From positions 62,001-126,000 of the forward strand of contig JAAAXW010000028.1 of NCBI GenBank assembly GCA_015680625.1: a DNA stretch of 64,000 nt, written 5' to 3'. A program made the translations under genes and the position numbers. Below, in pieces: positions 1 through 11,166 of this stretch (within the stretch, counting starts at the first letter, position 1; each line of letters begins with the position of its first letter). A model generated the notes under the pieces. It saw nothing but the letters and a program-made list of their open reading frames with translations, did no database searches and had not been told where the DNA came from. Origin of the DNA: Mortierella hygrophila. Lineage: Eukaryota; Mortierellomycota; Mortierellomycetes; Mortierellales; Mortierellaceae.

Positions 1-1187
1 TGGCGGTGGGTTCGGTGGACCACGCGGATCGCGATCATCAGGATTCTCCAGCGTTGGAGAGGACCTAGAGGTAAGCACGTCTTTCTTTAGTTCATGTCAC
101 GAGGGATCGGTTATTATCGAATAAGCGACTCACATCAAACATGATTTTCGTCCGCGATGCCAATCTAGGTGCCACTCGTCATTGATTTTATGGAGGCAGT
201 CAAGGGAGCATCAAAGAAAGTTTTGGTTGACCCTATCAGGACTTGTGACCCTTGCCACGGACATGGAACAAAGAACGGAAAGGCGCCCGATACCTGTAAG
301 GTGTGCCATGGTACTGGTCAACAAAAGATCTCTCTCCAGGGATTCCATATGGCAGCACCTTGCCAGGCTTGCGGCGGTGTCGGAACTATGCTTCAAAAAG
401 GGAAGGAGTGCAACACTTGTGGAGGAGTCGGTCGTGTGCGCATCCACGAGTCTGTTGATGTTCACATTCCTGCAGGTATGATCTCCGTTTTATTGTTTAC
501 GACTTATTGTGAATTTTAATTCAATTTTTCAAATGACTAATCCATGGTGTATTGTGACGAATGTGTGAAATAGGTGCCGATGAAGGCGTTCGTATTCGCT
601 TGAGCGGAAAGGGCAACGCTCCTGTGCAGGGCGAAGGAAAGTCTGGAGATCTGTTTGTTCGTCTTAGAGTCAAGCCTTCTCCATTCTTTAAGCGCCAGGG
701 AGCAGATGTCTATACCGAGACTTTTATTCCCTTCACCACAGCAGCCTTGGGAGGCTCGGTCAAGATCCCCACAGTCGATGGCGATGTAGAGTTGAAGGTC
801 CCTTCAGGAACGCAGCCCAACGATGTCAGCCGTCTTGCTAAGCGTGGTATCCAGAGGTTGAACAGGAACGACAAGGGAGATCAATTTGTCACACTCAAGG
901 TCGCCCTCCCAAAGACTTTATCCAAGGCTCAACGTGAGATCTTGGAGAAGTACGCCGAGATCACCAACCCTGGCAGCACCAGTAGCGGCTCCTCTTCGAC
1001 TTCTTCATCTTCCTCTACATCACCATCATCATCGGCGTCGAGCGACAAGAGCACAAAGAAGGATGATTCATCGTCGTCGTCTGGAAACGGGTTCTTCAAG
1101 TCTACGTTTGACAAGTTGAAGGACAAGTTGCACCACGATGATACCAAGAAGGACGATAGTAAGAAGGACGACGACAAGAAGGTGTAA
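1..1187 (+). CDS. MDJ1: Mitochondrial DnaJ (Hsp40) co-chaperone, MDJ1-like, 3' part
   Basis: Type I J-protein that would stimulate mitochondrial Hsp70 in matrix protein folding. The gene is cut by the window start, so the J domain is missing. Model: exon end 1-70, exons 169-475 and 574-1187 (TAA). The first piece is a Gly/Phe/Ser-rich linker. Next comes the cysteine-rich zinc region with all four CxxCxGxG repeats (CDPCHGHG, CKVCHGTG, CQACGGVG, CNTCGGVG), then the substrate-binding C-terminal domain. The last ~60 residues are a Ser-rich stretch followed by a Lys/Asp-rich tail, longer than usual. DnaJ type I is certain; the mitochondrial assignment is inferred from resemblance to the MDJ1 branch, since the targeting sequence lies outside the window. 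Confidence 0.85.
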
Positions 1188-1490
1188 GTTGTTAGCGGAG
1201 CCTTTTTTCATTTTTTTTCAAGGCATTGGCACTAAGAGGACTTTGTTCCTCGTAATAAAAAAGCATACACTTTCCACAACTATTCATCTTGCCTGTTTGT
1301 AGTAGACGAACAGGAGATAAAGTTGTCAAAAATAAGACCATTGACATGTGTCTGATCAGATCAGCAGGAAGTGTGACTGTCAAGCGATGTTTACCAAGGG
1401 CTAAAGAAACGGGGTCAAGATCTCTCTTTACCCCTCATTCCGACTCACTCTCTCTTTCTCACTCACACACACCTCACTTTTCTCTCGACC
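1188..1490. promoter_or_regulatory. Intergenic: MDJ1 3' end and TIM54 promoter
   Basis: No gene is seen. An AATAAA sits near 1254 and could serve as the poly(A) signal of the upstream gene. The 60 bases before the TIM54 start are a CT-rich run (CTCTCTCTTTCTCACTC-like), the usual promoter or leader texture in this window. Confidence 0.4.
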
Positions 1491-2835
1491 ATGGAGAATT
1501 CAACAGAAGCTCGTCCCAAGTTGACGCCCAACATTGCTGAAAAGCCTCCCGTCCCAACAACACTTTCAGGAAAGCTTCGTGCCAAGCTCCCCAGCCGCGG
1601 ATGGATGATCTTCTGGACAACAATTGGAACGGTTGGAGGTCTAGTGGTTCGTGATCACTATTTGACGGTCGATGCCAAGAAGCGGGTTGCTGACAAGGTT
1701 GACATCCTGGCCAAGCAGAGCTGTGGTGTTCAGGACATGCCCCGCAAGGTTACCGTCTATATCACTGCTCCTCCTGGTGATGGTATCCATAAGACCCGTC
1801 ATTACTTCAAGGCCTTTGTCAAGGTAAATAATCGTCATCTATAGATCCTTTGCCGTCTCCTTTTTTTTCTACTTCCATCTTTGATCGACATATTGGACAA
1901 CCCCAGTTGGAGATATTATTTTACTCACTTTTCGCATTTCAATGTGCTATGTTATATAGCCTGTGTTTGATGCTGCAGCAGTGGATTACGAGGTCAAGGA
2001 AGGATTGGTAGACGGTCAGATCCAGGCCATGGTTGCGGCGGATGTGCGCAAGAGGCGCCGTGTTGCTGCAGGAAAGCAGTCTGCCTTGTCCGAGGCCGAG
2101 CAGAATGCGCCCGTTGTGCCTCTGAAGTCTGTCTCGGACGGAATTGTTGTCTTGGGTCGTATTGCCTTGGCAGAGGTTCTCCAGGGATACAACGATGGAT
2201 GTCTTCAGAGTCTGGATGATCCCGAACCCGTTGTTGTGGCGGAGAAGATTGAGGAGGTTTCGATCAAGGATGAGGCTGCTTCATTAGTGACTGAGGCAAC
2301 AGGATCGGTCGAGACTACGACATCGGATAAGAACGCCGAGGATACCACTACATCTACAGAGGCAGCAGTAGCGGCAGCGGCAGCAGAACTAGTAGCAGCA
2401 GCAGCAGCGGCGGAAAAGAATGGCGAGAAGAAGGAAGAAGAGAAGGCGCCAGCACCCATCCCCATCCCTCAGGATGAAGCCTACTTCTCAGTACCCCCCT
2501 CCGGATTGGAGCCCGTCGGATATATCCCTTTCAAGAACCTGACCGGATTCCGCAACTTCCACAAGAAGATCTTTGCGCTTTTCAACTCGTATGACTGTGT
2601 CGAATATGCGGGAGCCTCAGTGATGAAGGTTGCATTCGCAGAGACCAAGGAGTTTGAGAAGGACGATCTGGAGATTGGTCGGGATGAGGAGCCGCTCTTC
2701 CAGAAGTACAGAGGCCCTGTCGAGATCAATATCTTGGATCGCGTCCGGGAGCAGGTCAAGCTTTATGTGACGCCTGAGAATATCCCAGAAGTCAAGAAGA
2801 TTGATGAGGAGGTTGTGTTTGAGGAGCAACATTAG
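1491..2835 (+). CDS. TIM54: Mitochondrial inner-membrane translocase subunit Tim54
   Basis: Subunit of the TIM22 complex, which inserts carrier proteins into the mitochondrial inner membrane. Two exons, 1491-1823 and 1960-2835, give 402 residues (yeast Tim54 is somewhat longer). A single membrane segment lies at about residues 38-56 (GWMIFWTTIGTVGG...). It is followed by the family hallmark PRKVTVYITAPPGDG and, across the intron, KPVFDAAAVDYEV. A low-complexity insert with two alanine runs (about residues 240-265) and an acidic/Lys stretch separates the two conserved halves. The C-terminal half carries the conserved GYIPFKNLTGFRNF-type segment. The start is the first ATG after the CT-rich leader. 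Confidence 0.9.
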
Positions 2836-3900
2836 ATAGGTTTTTCTACATTGTAAATTACACGTCGTCGTTCATTAGAATAATATTCATTTGCGCATAG
2901 AATCGACTCCAAGGGAGGGTGTAGGATGAGGAGAGGGAATGAGTGGTTTGAATAGGTATAGGAGCACAATTGGAAGCAAGAAATATGTGAGCGTGAATGC
3001 AGTTGGGCTGCAACAGTGCAGTTGCTACGGGTCGGCATTTCGGAGTATGAGTTGGTAGCGGATGGATCTTCTACGAGCCAGGTCGAGAAGACTGTCAAAG
3101 TGGCTTTTTTCTGCAGTAGGGCTTAGTTCCCCGCAGCGGCAGAAAAGGAACGAACGATGTAAGACAAGAGTGAGCGAGTCGGACAGGCAGGATCTTGGAG
3201 GTTTACTTCTGAGCGGTAAGGAAAGGACGATCTATGCGAGGTGTTTTCGGACACATTCGAGGTGTAACCCTAAACACAGACGTGCCCGCGTCCGGATTGT
3301 TTTTTGTTATATGTGTTGTGTTCCTGAATGTGGGTGTGCTTGAAGGAAGAGGTGAGAGCAAATAAACAAGGTGCGAGTGCGTAGTCTATGTGAAGTGTGA
3401 GTGTGGAGTGTGTGTGTTCAGGTTTTCCCCTACTAGAAAGTCGGTCGAATTCGGAGAGAGGGGCGTATGTACGGTCGAGCCCGGTTTGGATTTGATGGGG
3501 ACAGCGAGTGAAGAGGAGAAAAATAATTTTGACGGCGATTGATTTCCATCAGACTGTTTGAGTTCCCGCTCACTATCATCTTTTCCCATATCATATCATA
3601 TCTCTCCTTCTTGCAGCGGCCGCCTATCAGCCATTGCTTTGATACAGTGCAGCAGCGGCCAATTGAGCAGCAGGGAGAACACAGGCTCTGCTTCACCCAC
3701 ACCTCTTCTGAGATAGTCGTGCGTGGTGTTGGTGTGTTTATTATTTTTTTTGGGTGTCTTTCGTTGACGTCGTTCTCATAACATAGCTTGCTCTTTTTTA
3801 CTTCTTCGCACTCCTCTCCTCTCTCCTCCACACCCCCCCTTTTTATTCTTCCTTTTTCCTCTCTTTTCTTTCATTCACTTCCTCACTCACATATAACGCC
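2836..3900. other. Intergenic region, TIM54 to PDHX-like gene
   Basis: About 1 kb with no supported gene. Open frames here (for example 3062-3343) have no recognisable similarity and no plausible splice partners. The last ~120 bases are strongly CT-rich and probably contain the promoter and leader of the downstream gene. Confidence 0.4.
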
Positions 3901-6741
3901 ATGCTCAACCTCTCCAAGACCCTGGCCATGCGTTCAGTCGCTGGCGTCAAATGTACGGGCAACTTTCTTGCCTTCTAACCTTCCCAACTCGGAACTAAAA
4001 ATTATCGCCAACTCCCACACCCAAAAGGAGACCCAGAACAACAGCAACAGTGCAACAGAATGAGAGAGTGATCAGCTTTTCCAGGACTTAATGGAAACCA
4101 TCGAATGACCAACAAGCATTGAGAACACACCCATGGCGAAAAAACGCGATCGCCATACCTGTCAGCGAGCATCCAACAAAAAATAGACAACAGAGAGAAA
4201 AGAATCTGTTATCTTGACACCCACCCACCCTTCTTTTCCCCCAAAATTATCTGCGATCTTTGAATAGACTTCCATGCTGCCGCTGTTCAGAACGCCACTA
4301 CTACATTGTCGATGCCGGCGCTGTCGCCAACCATGACCGAGGGAACTATTACTGCATGGAAGAAGAAGGAGGGTAAGCGAAACAGGATTCATTATGTTAT
4401 CAAAAATGATCACGCCTCTCCGATCTGGAAGGTTGTTTTGTTCTTATCTAAAGAAAGCGTTCGTTCATTTCGCGATACTGATATCATTGTTGTTGTATTG
4501 TTGCGACTATTGTTGATAGGTGACTCGGTCGTTGCAGGAGATGTCCTTCTCGAGATCGAGACTGACAAGGCTGGCATGGATGTCGAGGCTGTCGAGGATG
4601 GTATCCTCGCAAAGATCTTGGCAAGTTTGTTGTCTGTGTCTTTATCGCCACTTCTCGCCTGTTTCAACAGTGGATTTATTTTCGTCTATAAAGGAAAACG
4701 GGGGGAATATGTTATTATTCAATGCTCTCATTTTCGCATTTCCCACGCGTTCAGGACCAAAACGTACTCTTGTATTTTAGAAGAACCGACGAGGAGAAAA
4801 CCTATCGCGTTGAGATCTAACCCCCAGCTGTGTGAACATTATTTTGTTTTATAATAGTTCCCGGATGGTTCCAAGGTTGCTGTTAACGAGCCTATTGCAT
4901 TGTTGGCCGAGGAGGGTGACGATCTGTCCAAGGTCGAGGTCCCCAAGGCTACTGCTGCTGCCCCCGCAAAGGAGGAGAAGAAGGAGACTCCAGGTGAGCA
5001 TTTTTTGCAAACAGACTATTTCAAAAGTTTAGAAGCAACGGAACAGAGGAATACAGCGGATCAGGACAATTGGAATGGAAAGAGGAGGCTGTAGAATGAG
5101 CTGTTTGGATAGATCGGATGTTGTCTATAACGTCAATCAAATGGACACAGATCGATAACGCGTGATACGACATGACACGACAGAGATGAACGCTTTTTGA
5201 CCAAGCTTACAGTATTCAGGAGCTAGCAAGAACAGACCATACCACCCTCGTTTCGCCATCATTGTTGGAACGATAATCTGACTGACTGGATACTTTGTCC
5301 ATCTAACCATATGTCAAGTAGCCCCCAAGCAGGAGACCCAACACGTTCAGCAGACCGCAGCCACCCCCTCGTCCAAGCTCATTTCGCCCGCTGTCGCCCA
5401 CCTCTTGCTCCAGAACCACATCAGTGATGTCACCAAGATTCCTTCCACCGGACCCAAGGGCCGCGTCTTGAAGGGTGATGTTCTTGCTTTCTTGGGCAAG
5501 ATTAAGGCTCGCCCTGCCCCTGAGCCCACTATTCCCCAGCCAAAGACCCTTCCCCCTGCTTCCGAGGCCGCCTCTCCTGCCGCCTCCAAGTCCGCTGCCC
5601 CTGCTCCTGGAACTGCTTACACCGACAACGCCACCTCCAACATGCGCAAGGTCATTGCCTCCCGCTTGAGTGAATCCAAGACCACTATTCCCCACTCCTA
5701 TGTTACCCGCGATATTGTCATTGACAACATGATGAAGCTCCGTCACCTCTTGGCTGGTCAGTCCCTTTGCAATGCGCTACTCCATTTCATGCAATGTCTT
5801 TTGCCATGTATTTCACCAGGACTTCTGAATTCTAACACCGTCTATGCTGTTCTGCTTTGACCCGACTGGTATTGAAACAAAACCCTTCAGACGAGCTCAA
5901 GGTTAAAGTCTCGGTCAACGACTTCTTGATCAAGGCTGCCTCGTTGGCTTTGCGCGATATTCCCGAGTCCAACGTCCAATTTGCTTCGGGAGACAATGTC
6001 AAGCAGCTTAAGAATATTGACATCTCTGTTGCTGTTGCCACCCCCACTGGGTTGATCACCCCCATCGTCAAGGGTGCCGATTCTCGCGGTCTCCAGTCGA
6101 TTTCTACTACTGTGAAGGAGTTGGCTGAGAGAGCCAAGAAGAACAAGCTCAAGCCTGAGGAATACCAGGGCGGATCATTCAGGTACCATCGATTGGCCGT
6201 GATAGAGGTTAAACTTTTTTTATTTTCTCATCAAGCACGCCACCAAACACTAACTCAACGTGTTCTTCGTTATCATGCATGTAGTGTATCCAACTTGGGT
6301 ATGTTTGGTGTCAACAACTTCACAGCTATCATCAACCTTCCCCAGACATCCATTTTGGCCATCGGAGGCTCCCGCACAGTCCTCAAGCCCTCTGCAGTAG
6401 AAGAGGCCGAGTTTGTGAGCGACGCTGAGATCTTTGACTACCTCGGAGGACAGTCTAAGAAGGCATCATCTGCAGCAGCCCCTGCCAAGAAGTCCAACGA
6501 GGATCTTGACTTGATCGATTTCTTGGGAGGCAACGCACCCTTGAAGAAGAAGTCTACTTCAACCTCTCAATCAGCAATTGGTGATGAGTTGCTGCGTCGT
6601 CTTCGCCCTTCGTTGGAGCAGTCGCAGCTTGTCAGTGTGACATTGAGCATTGACGAGCGTGTGATCGACACTGAGGTTGCTGGACGGTTCTTGAGCCGCA
6701 TGTCACACTATGTCGAGAACCCCGAGTCCATGATCCTCTAA
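3901..6741 (+). CDS. Pyruvate dehydrogenase complex E3-binding protein (PDHX/Pdx1-like)
   Basis: Mitochondrial matrix component that would anchor dihydrolipoamide dehydrogenase to the PDH core. Exons: 3901-3952, 4268-4372, 4520-4620, 4858-4993, 5319-5756, 5891-6182, 6285-6741; 526 residues. A short presequence is followed by a lipoyl domain (about 30-110, lipoyl-lysine K69 in ETDKAGMDV), an Ala/Pro linker, a peripheral-subunit-binding domain (about 154-190) and a full E2-like core (about 230-526). The E2 catalytic motif DHRxxDG is replaced by DERVIDT (498-504): the catalytic His is Glu and the Gly is Thr. The ending EVAGRFL...ENPE resembles animal PDHX (SDSRVVDDELATRFL-type). An insert of ~45 residues contains two related motifs, FDYLGG and IDFLGG. 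Intron 3 has a GC donor. A true E2 is unlikely given the lost active site. Confidence 0.88.
4621..4857 (+). other. Non-canonical GC-AG intron in the PDHX-like gene
   Basis: The exon must end at ...AAGATCTTG (4620) and resume at TTCCCGGATGG (4858) to give the conserved lipoyl-domain sequence AKILFPDG. The intron therefore starts GCAAGT, not GTAAGT, and ends ATAATAG. No GT donor nearby keeps the frame. Confidence 0.8.
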
Positions 6742-7598
6742 GGTCATAGATGGCATCGAAAAAAATGATAATTAACACGCACGCATACACAGAACATTTT
6801 TTTTTTACATCCATATCAACACACACACATCAACACCCTCTCTTCCAAATAAACATGACCCCGATAGACCAAAAAAAACTATGCTGCATACATGCCATTT
6901 GAGATGACTCGGTTAAATTATATCCACGGACGGTGGATGGGAGAGCCTCTTTGTTTGGGATATGAGATGCTATTTTTTATCACCCCTCTTCGCCCACGCG
7001 ACAAAGACGACATCCCGGCGGTGGAACGTGAACTCAGCTCATGAGAAACCGTTATCCCTCTCTATTCATATTTCATATTGTTCTTACACTTTCACATGTT
7101 CACTTCTCGCTTGAAGCTCTTTCATCGGGCCGTGCTCCAGAACGGCAATCAAGCAGGTTTTGCTTTTGATTAAAAATGTCTTTCACTGAGTGATAACGGT
7201 CGATCGTCGGGGTCTTCAAACTTCCTTCCCGGCCTGATTAAGTCCGACCGCCATATCTCTCTCAGCACGACGAACGACCGTTGTGAGTGAGGGAGAGAGT
7301 GAGACTCGATAAAAAACACAAAGACCATGTTGATCGTCATTTTTTTTCCTCTTCCATTCCTCAACTGCCATCTCTTTCTCTCTCTCTCTCTCTCTTCCTC
7401 TCACTCCCTTTTCTTTCCACATACCCTTTTGACTTCTTTTTTGGTGCCGCCTTACACAAGCGTACTAGATCGCACGCTTGGACCAACCTCATTCCCACTA
7501 ATAACAAAAAAAACCATCCACATTCCTTTTCTTCCCGTCTCCATTGCACACCTCTCAACAAAGACAATCAACAACACCCGCCCACAAATAAACACCCA
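6742..7598. other. Intergenic region, PDHX-like gene to DGAT2
   Basis: No gene is supported. An AATAAA near 6848 could end the upstream transcript. A CT microsatellite (around 7375-7395) and CT/A-rich leader lie before the DGAT2 start. The long frame covering 7287-8231 is a read-through of this leader into exon 1 and intron 1 of DGAT2. Confidence 0.4.
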
Positions 7599-8977
7599 AT
7601 GGCAATCTTCGCACCACTGTTGCTCCCGGTCGAGCGCCGGTTACAGACAGCCGCCGTTTTGGTTTGGATTGCCGCTTTGGGCATCTCCTTCACGGTCTTC
7701 TTTTATCTCTGCACGATCCGCTACCTCTGGCCCTTTATTATCATCTACCTCCTCTGGATCCTTATGGTCGACCAAGCGCCCGAGCATGGCGGTAGACGGT
7801 CGCCCCTGTGGAGGAATTGGATCGGGTGGACGTACTTTGCTCGTTACTTTCCTATGACTCTTATTAAGGTAATTGTTGGGTTATGTATTTATGCTTGTTT
7901 AGAGAATCTCTGTGCGACAGCAAACAGACGAGTTTTCTTGTTGATGTTAAAAGATCATACTAACCATGCATACGCATTTTTCGTTTGGACGAAACAACGA
8001 ATAGGAAGGAGATTTGGACCCCAACAAAAACTACATCTTTGGCTACCACCCCCACGGAATCCTCTCTCTTGGAGCGGTCGGCTCATTCGGTACCGAAGGA
8101 CTCGGGTTCTCCAAGAAGTACCCGGGTATCATCCCTCACCTCCTCACCCTCCAGTCCAACTTCCAGATTCCGTTCTATCGCGATTGCATTATGGCGATGG
8201 GAATGGCGTCGGTATCGAAGCAATCATGTGAAAGGATCTTGAATTCAGGCCCCGGCAACTCAATCACCATTGTTGTCGGAGGCGCACAGGAGAGTTTGGG
8301 AGCCAAGCCTGGAACGCTGGATTTGACGCTCAAGAAGCGTTTGGGCTTTATCAAACTGGCTCTCGTCAACGGGTACGTTTACTCTTCTTAAGTTACTACT
8401 GCTAGAAGTCCTTTTCTTTCTTTTCTTTTTGTTGATCTACAACTCGCGTCACACAATGGTTAAACTCACATTACCTTTTCTGTTGCTTAATTATTGTGTA
8501 GAGCAAGCCTGGTGCCAACGTTGGCGTTTGGCGAGAACGAACTGTATGAGCTTTACAGCACTGACCACACCAGTAAGATGTATCACGTCCAGCAGTGTAT
8601 GAAGAAAGTCCTCGGATGGACCATGCCCATGTTCAACGGTCGCGGCGTTTTCAACTGTAAGTGTTCTCCTCATTTCATCCGCTAAAACTTTTTTTTGGAT
8701 TGGCTCCCGTTCTGTTTTGAAATACCTTACTGACATACAGATTTTTTTCTGTTATATTTCATCATTGTTAGACGAGTTTGGTTTGTTGCCTAGAAGAAAG
8801 CCTGTGGCGATTGTGATCGGAGAGCCGATCCACGTCGAGAAGGTTGAGGGATCACCCTCAACAGAGCAATTGGAAGCCCTGCAGAAGAAGTACATCGATG
8901 CCCTTTTGGGTATCTGGGAAAAGTACAGGGACGTCTATGCTGTCGGCCGTACCCAGGACCTCCAGATCATTGAGTAA
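7599..8977 (+). CDS. DGAT2: Diacylglycerol O-acyltransferase 2 (DGAT2)
   Basis: ER/lipid-droplet enzyme that transfers an acyl group from acyl-CoA to diacylglycerol, the last step of triacylglycerol synthesis. Exons 7599-7868, 8005-8372, 8502-8656, 8772-8977; 332 residues, normal for the family. Two adjacent hydrophobic segments (about 18-57) form the membrane hairpin, followed by the active-site motif YHPHG (H105, H107). Other family blocks are present: GMASVSK, VVGGAQESL, LVPTLAFGENELY and GRGVFNYEFGLLPRRKP. The start ATG immediately precedes the hydrophobic N terminus after a long CT/CA-rich leader. Monoacylglycerol or wax-ester acyltransferase activity cannot be excluded from sequence alone. 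Confidence 0.93.
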
Positions 8978-9234
8978 AGAAGTTTTTCTTTTGTACATAT
9001 AGCTGCCATCAGCAGGCATTTTTGGAGATACAATAAAATAACATACCGTCCGCATTTAATGAACTTTTGAAGATAATTTTGTCCGCTTTTTCTCATATTG
9101 AATCTTAACGAGTCCTGTGAATGATACATTTATTCTTTTTTTCAGTTTTTGTTTTATTTCTTGACTGATCCCGCCTTGGATGTCGTTGTTCCTGTCAAGG
9201 GCAATAGGGATTTGTTTTGTTGTTGTGTGTCTTA

Positions 9235-10194
9235 TTACTGTGGTCCATCTCCTCCAGGAATCAACTAAAAGCGGATGGTGGAGACAACATGATAGAGAAA
9301 GAAGTCATGTTAGTTCAAGTAACAGTAACGAATGACCAAAAAGAGCACCACACAAGGATCATATCCTGCCCGTGTCGAAAAAAAAGGCGGTTACCATGCA
9401 GATGTTGTTTCCGTTGAGAAGAATCTGTTCCAGCTTTGTAGTTTTCCGTCCCTCAGGCGTGTTCTCGCTACATCATCAAAATATTTCAGTTGAAAGAAAA
9501 AAAGACTATAAGTTTCTTATAGATATACATCTACGATCATCGAGCGCGTTTGGATGAATTATAATGTGCATGAGTTGGGTTGGGTGATGGCGATTCCCCC
9601 CGACTTACAATTCTGTGACGTCCTCGAGAACCATGTTGACATAATCGTCAAAGTACTTGAGCGTTCCTGTGAACTCCTTCTCAGACTTCATGACGACCCA
9701 GATCTTGGATCCAATGCACGAATCAATCAACTCTATTTGTTGTTTTTTTGGTGGCAATGTGGCGTGTGCGATTAGAAAGGATATTCTTGGGCGTGTTTTG
9801 ATGATACTACGTCGCCTTTAAGCCTTCGCTCTGTGAGTCCTGGCTTCAGGTCTGCTTTGTGCCCATATTCGAGGTGGGTGTGTCGATCTAAGCGAATGCC
9901 ATTGATGGATTCCTGAACCTGACTTCACAACAATATCAAGGGATAGTGGTCCATAAGTACGATGAATGGTCCTAGCGAAATTGAGTCCTGAGGAGTAACC
10001 TTGGTTCAAGCCTCCCCTACTGCTTCTAAGCCAGTTCGTTTACTCCCGTTCAAGTTCGTGACCGTGTTTCATGTTCCTGCTTGAGTTCCTGTAGAGTAGG
10101 AGCGGCAGGATGTATTACCCAATGGCAGTTGGTGAATAGATGCAGCAACGGCTGGTGCAGCGGCAGCGGATCCTGATGAGTTGGGTGCCGACAT
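9235..10194 (-). CDS. LSM5: U6 snRNA-associated Sm-like protein LSm5
   Basis: Subunit of the Lsm2-8 ring (U6 snRNA, nucleus) and Lsm1-7 ring (mRNA decapping, cytoplasm). It is split into four small exons on the minus strand: 10194-10119, 9732-9609, 9467-9395 and 9264-9235, giving 100 residues. After an Ala/Ser-rich start come Sm1 (LPLELIDSCIGSKIWVVMKS, KYFDDYVNMVLEDV) and Sm2 (KLEQILLNGNNICM, then LIPGGDGPQ and stop). All junctions are GT-AG and frame-consistent; the joined sequence closely matches LSm5, including FDDFVNMVLEDVTEFE-like residues. Intron 1 is long (about 385 bases). The gene is convergent with DGAT2 and divergent from the NDUFB4-like gene. Confidence 0.92.
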
Positions 10195-10474
10195 TGTCTT
10201 TGTGAGGGGTGATGTAGTCTTGGTTGAAGGTTGGTTGTCAAGAAGGTTTATAAAAGGGCAGGCGAGGGAGAATCGAGAGATCGGCAGCTTCCGCATCACG
10301 AATAAATTCGGTGACTAGAATTTCCCTTTCTCCACACTATGGACCAGGAAGCCAGCCATCACAGTTCGGGAAAAGCAGATTCGAATCGGACGGACATCGG
10401 ACTTCTGTGTGCACAAAAAGAACAGTTCCACTCTCCTCTTTCTCTCCATCAACAAAAACATATACACAACAACA
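10195..10474. promoter_or_regulatory. Shared divergent promoter of LSM5 and the NDUFB4-like gene
   Basis: Only 280 bases separate the two start codons on opposite strands, so both promoters must lie here or overlap the leaders. A TATA-like TATAAAAG at about 10250-10257 reads on the plus strand. No other element was recognised. Confidence 0.5.
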
Positions 10475-11166
10475 ATGGGAGGATACTTGACTCACGATCC
10501 CGCTGTCGAGAAGTGGGTGCGCATGCGCGAATCGACCGCCAAGCACTTTTCCTGGAACGCCCGCAACGTCCGCTCCGTCGGTATTCTTGGACTTGTCATC
10601 CCTGGTACCCTCTTGTACCTCGCCCTCGCCACCGATGTAAGATGAAGCTCAGCAACTCACATCGACGCTACGTCAACAACAAAGTTCTAGCCTTTCAAAG
10701 CTTCAGGGGAAGAGTACGACAAACAGCAGGAGGCAACAAGGTTCGAGATAATGGGGTTATCTACAGCCGATTGCACACGGAGCAGAGGAGTCGAGCAAAA
10801 AGACGATCCGCAGGCGCGACTGTTGGTTATAGCAGGATCGACAACGAAGGGTGCGATCACTAAGTCGGCAGAACGTCTCATGGATAGGGCGACCCTACGG
10901 CCATGGATGAACAAGGAGAATGGACCGACACCATTCAAGATAATACGAACATCAACAATTGTCAACGTTAGGAATATTCAATTGGAATATCGTGCAACCT
11001 TCTGAGGTTCGGGAGCAGTAATATATCGGATCGGAAGATATTGACGGCAGTTCACTAACGCATTGCATACGTGGACTTTTATACTTGCCATTGATAGGGT
11101 CAGTTCAAGTGGGCTGCCAAGGGCCCCTCTCCCAAGGCTGCTCCCGTTGAGGAGGAGGATGCTTAA
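10475..11166 (+). CDS. NADH:ubiquinone oxidoreductase B15 (NDUFB4)-like subunit
   Basis: Small accessory subunit of mitochondrial complex I. Exons 10475-10636 and 11098-11166; 76 residues. The N terminus MGGYLTHDPAVEKWVRMRE, followed by FSWNARN and one membrane segment (about 36-53, VGILGLVIPGTLLYLALA), then a short Lys/Glu-rich tail, matches the pattern of fungal B15 subunits (DPA...., F.W.p...., single helix). The 461-base intron is longer than usual for this window. An AATAAA near 11264 follows. The family assignment rests on pattern similarity in a short protein. Confidence 0.72.

Noticed and set aside
3901..6741. Call as dihydrolipoyl acetyltransferase (E2)
   Set aside because: The catalytic DHRxxDG motif is absent, and the C terminus fits the E3-binding protein.
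7287..8231. 314-codon frame covering the DGAT2 start
   Set aside because: It is leader plus exon 1 plus intron 1 read through; the true exon 1 begins at 7599 and ends at 7868.
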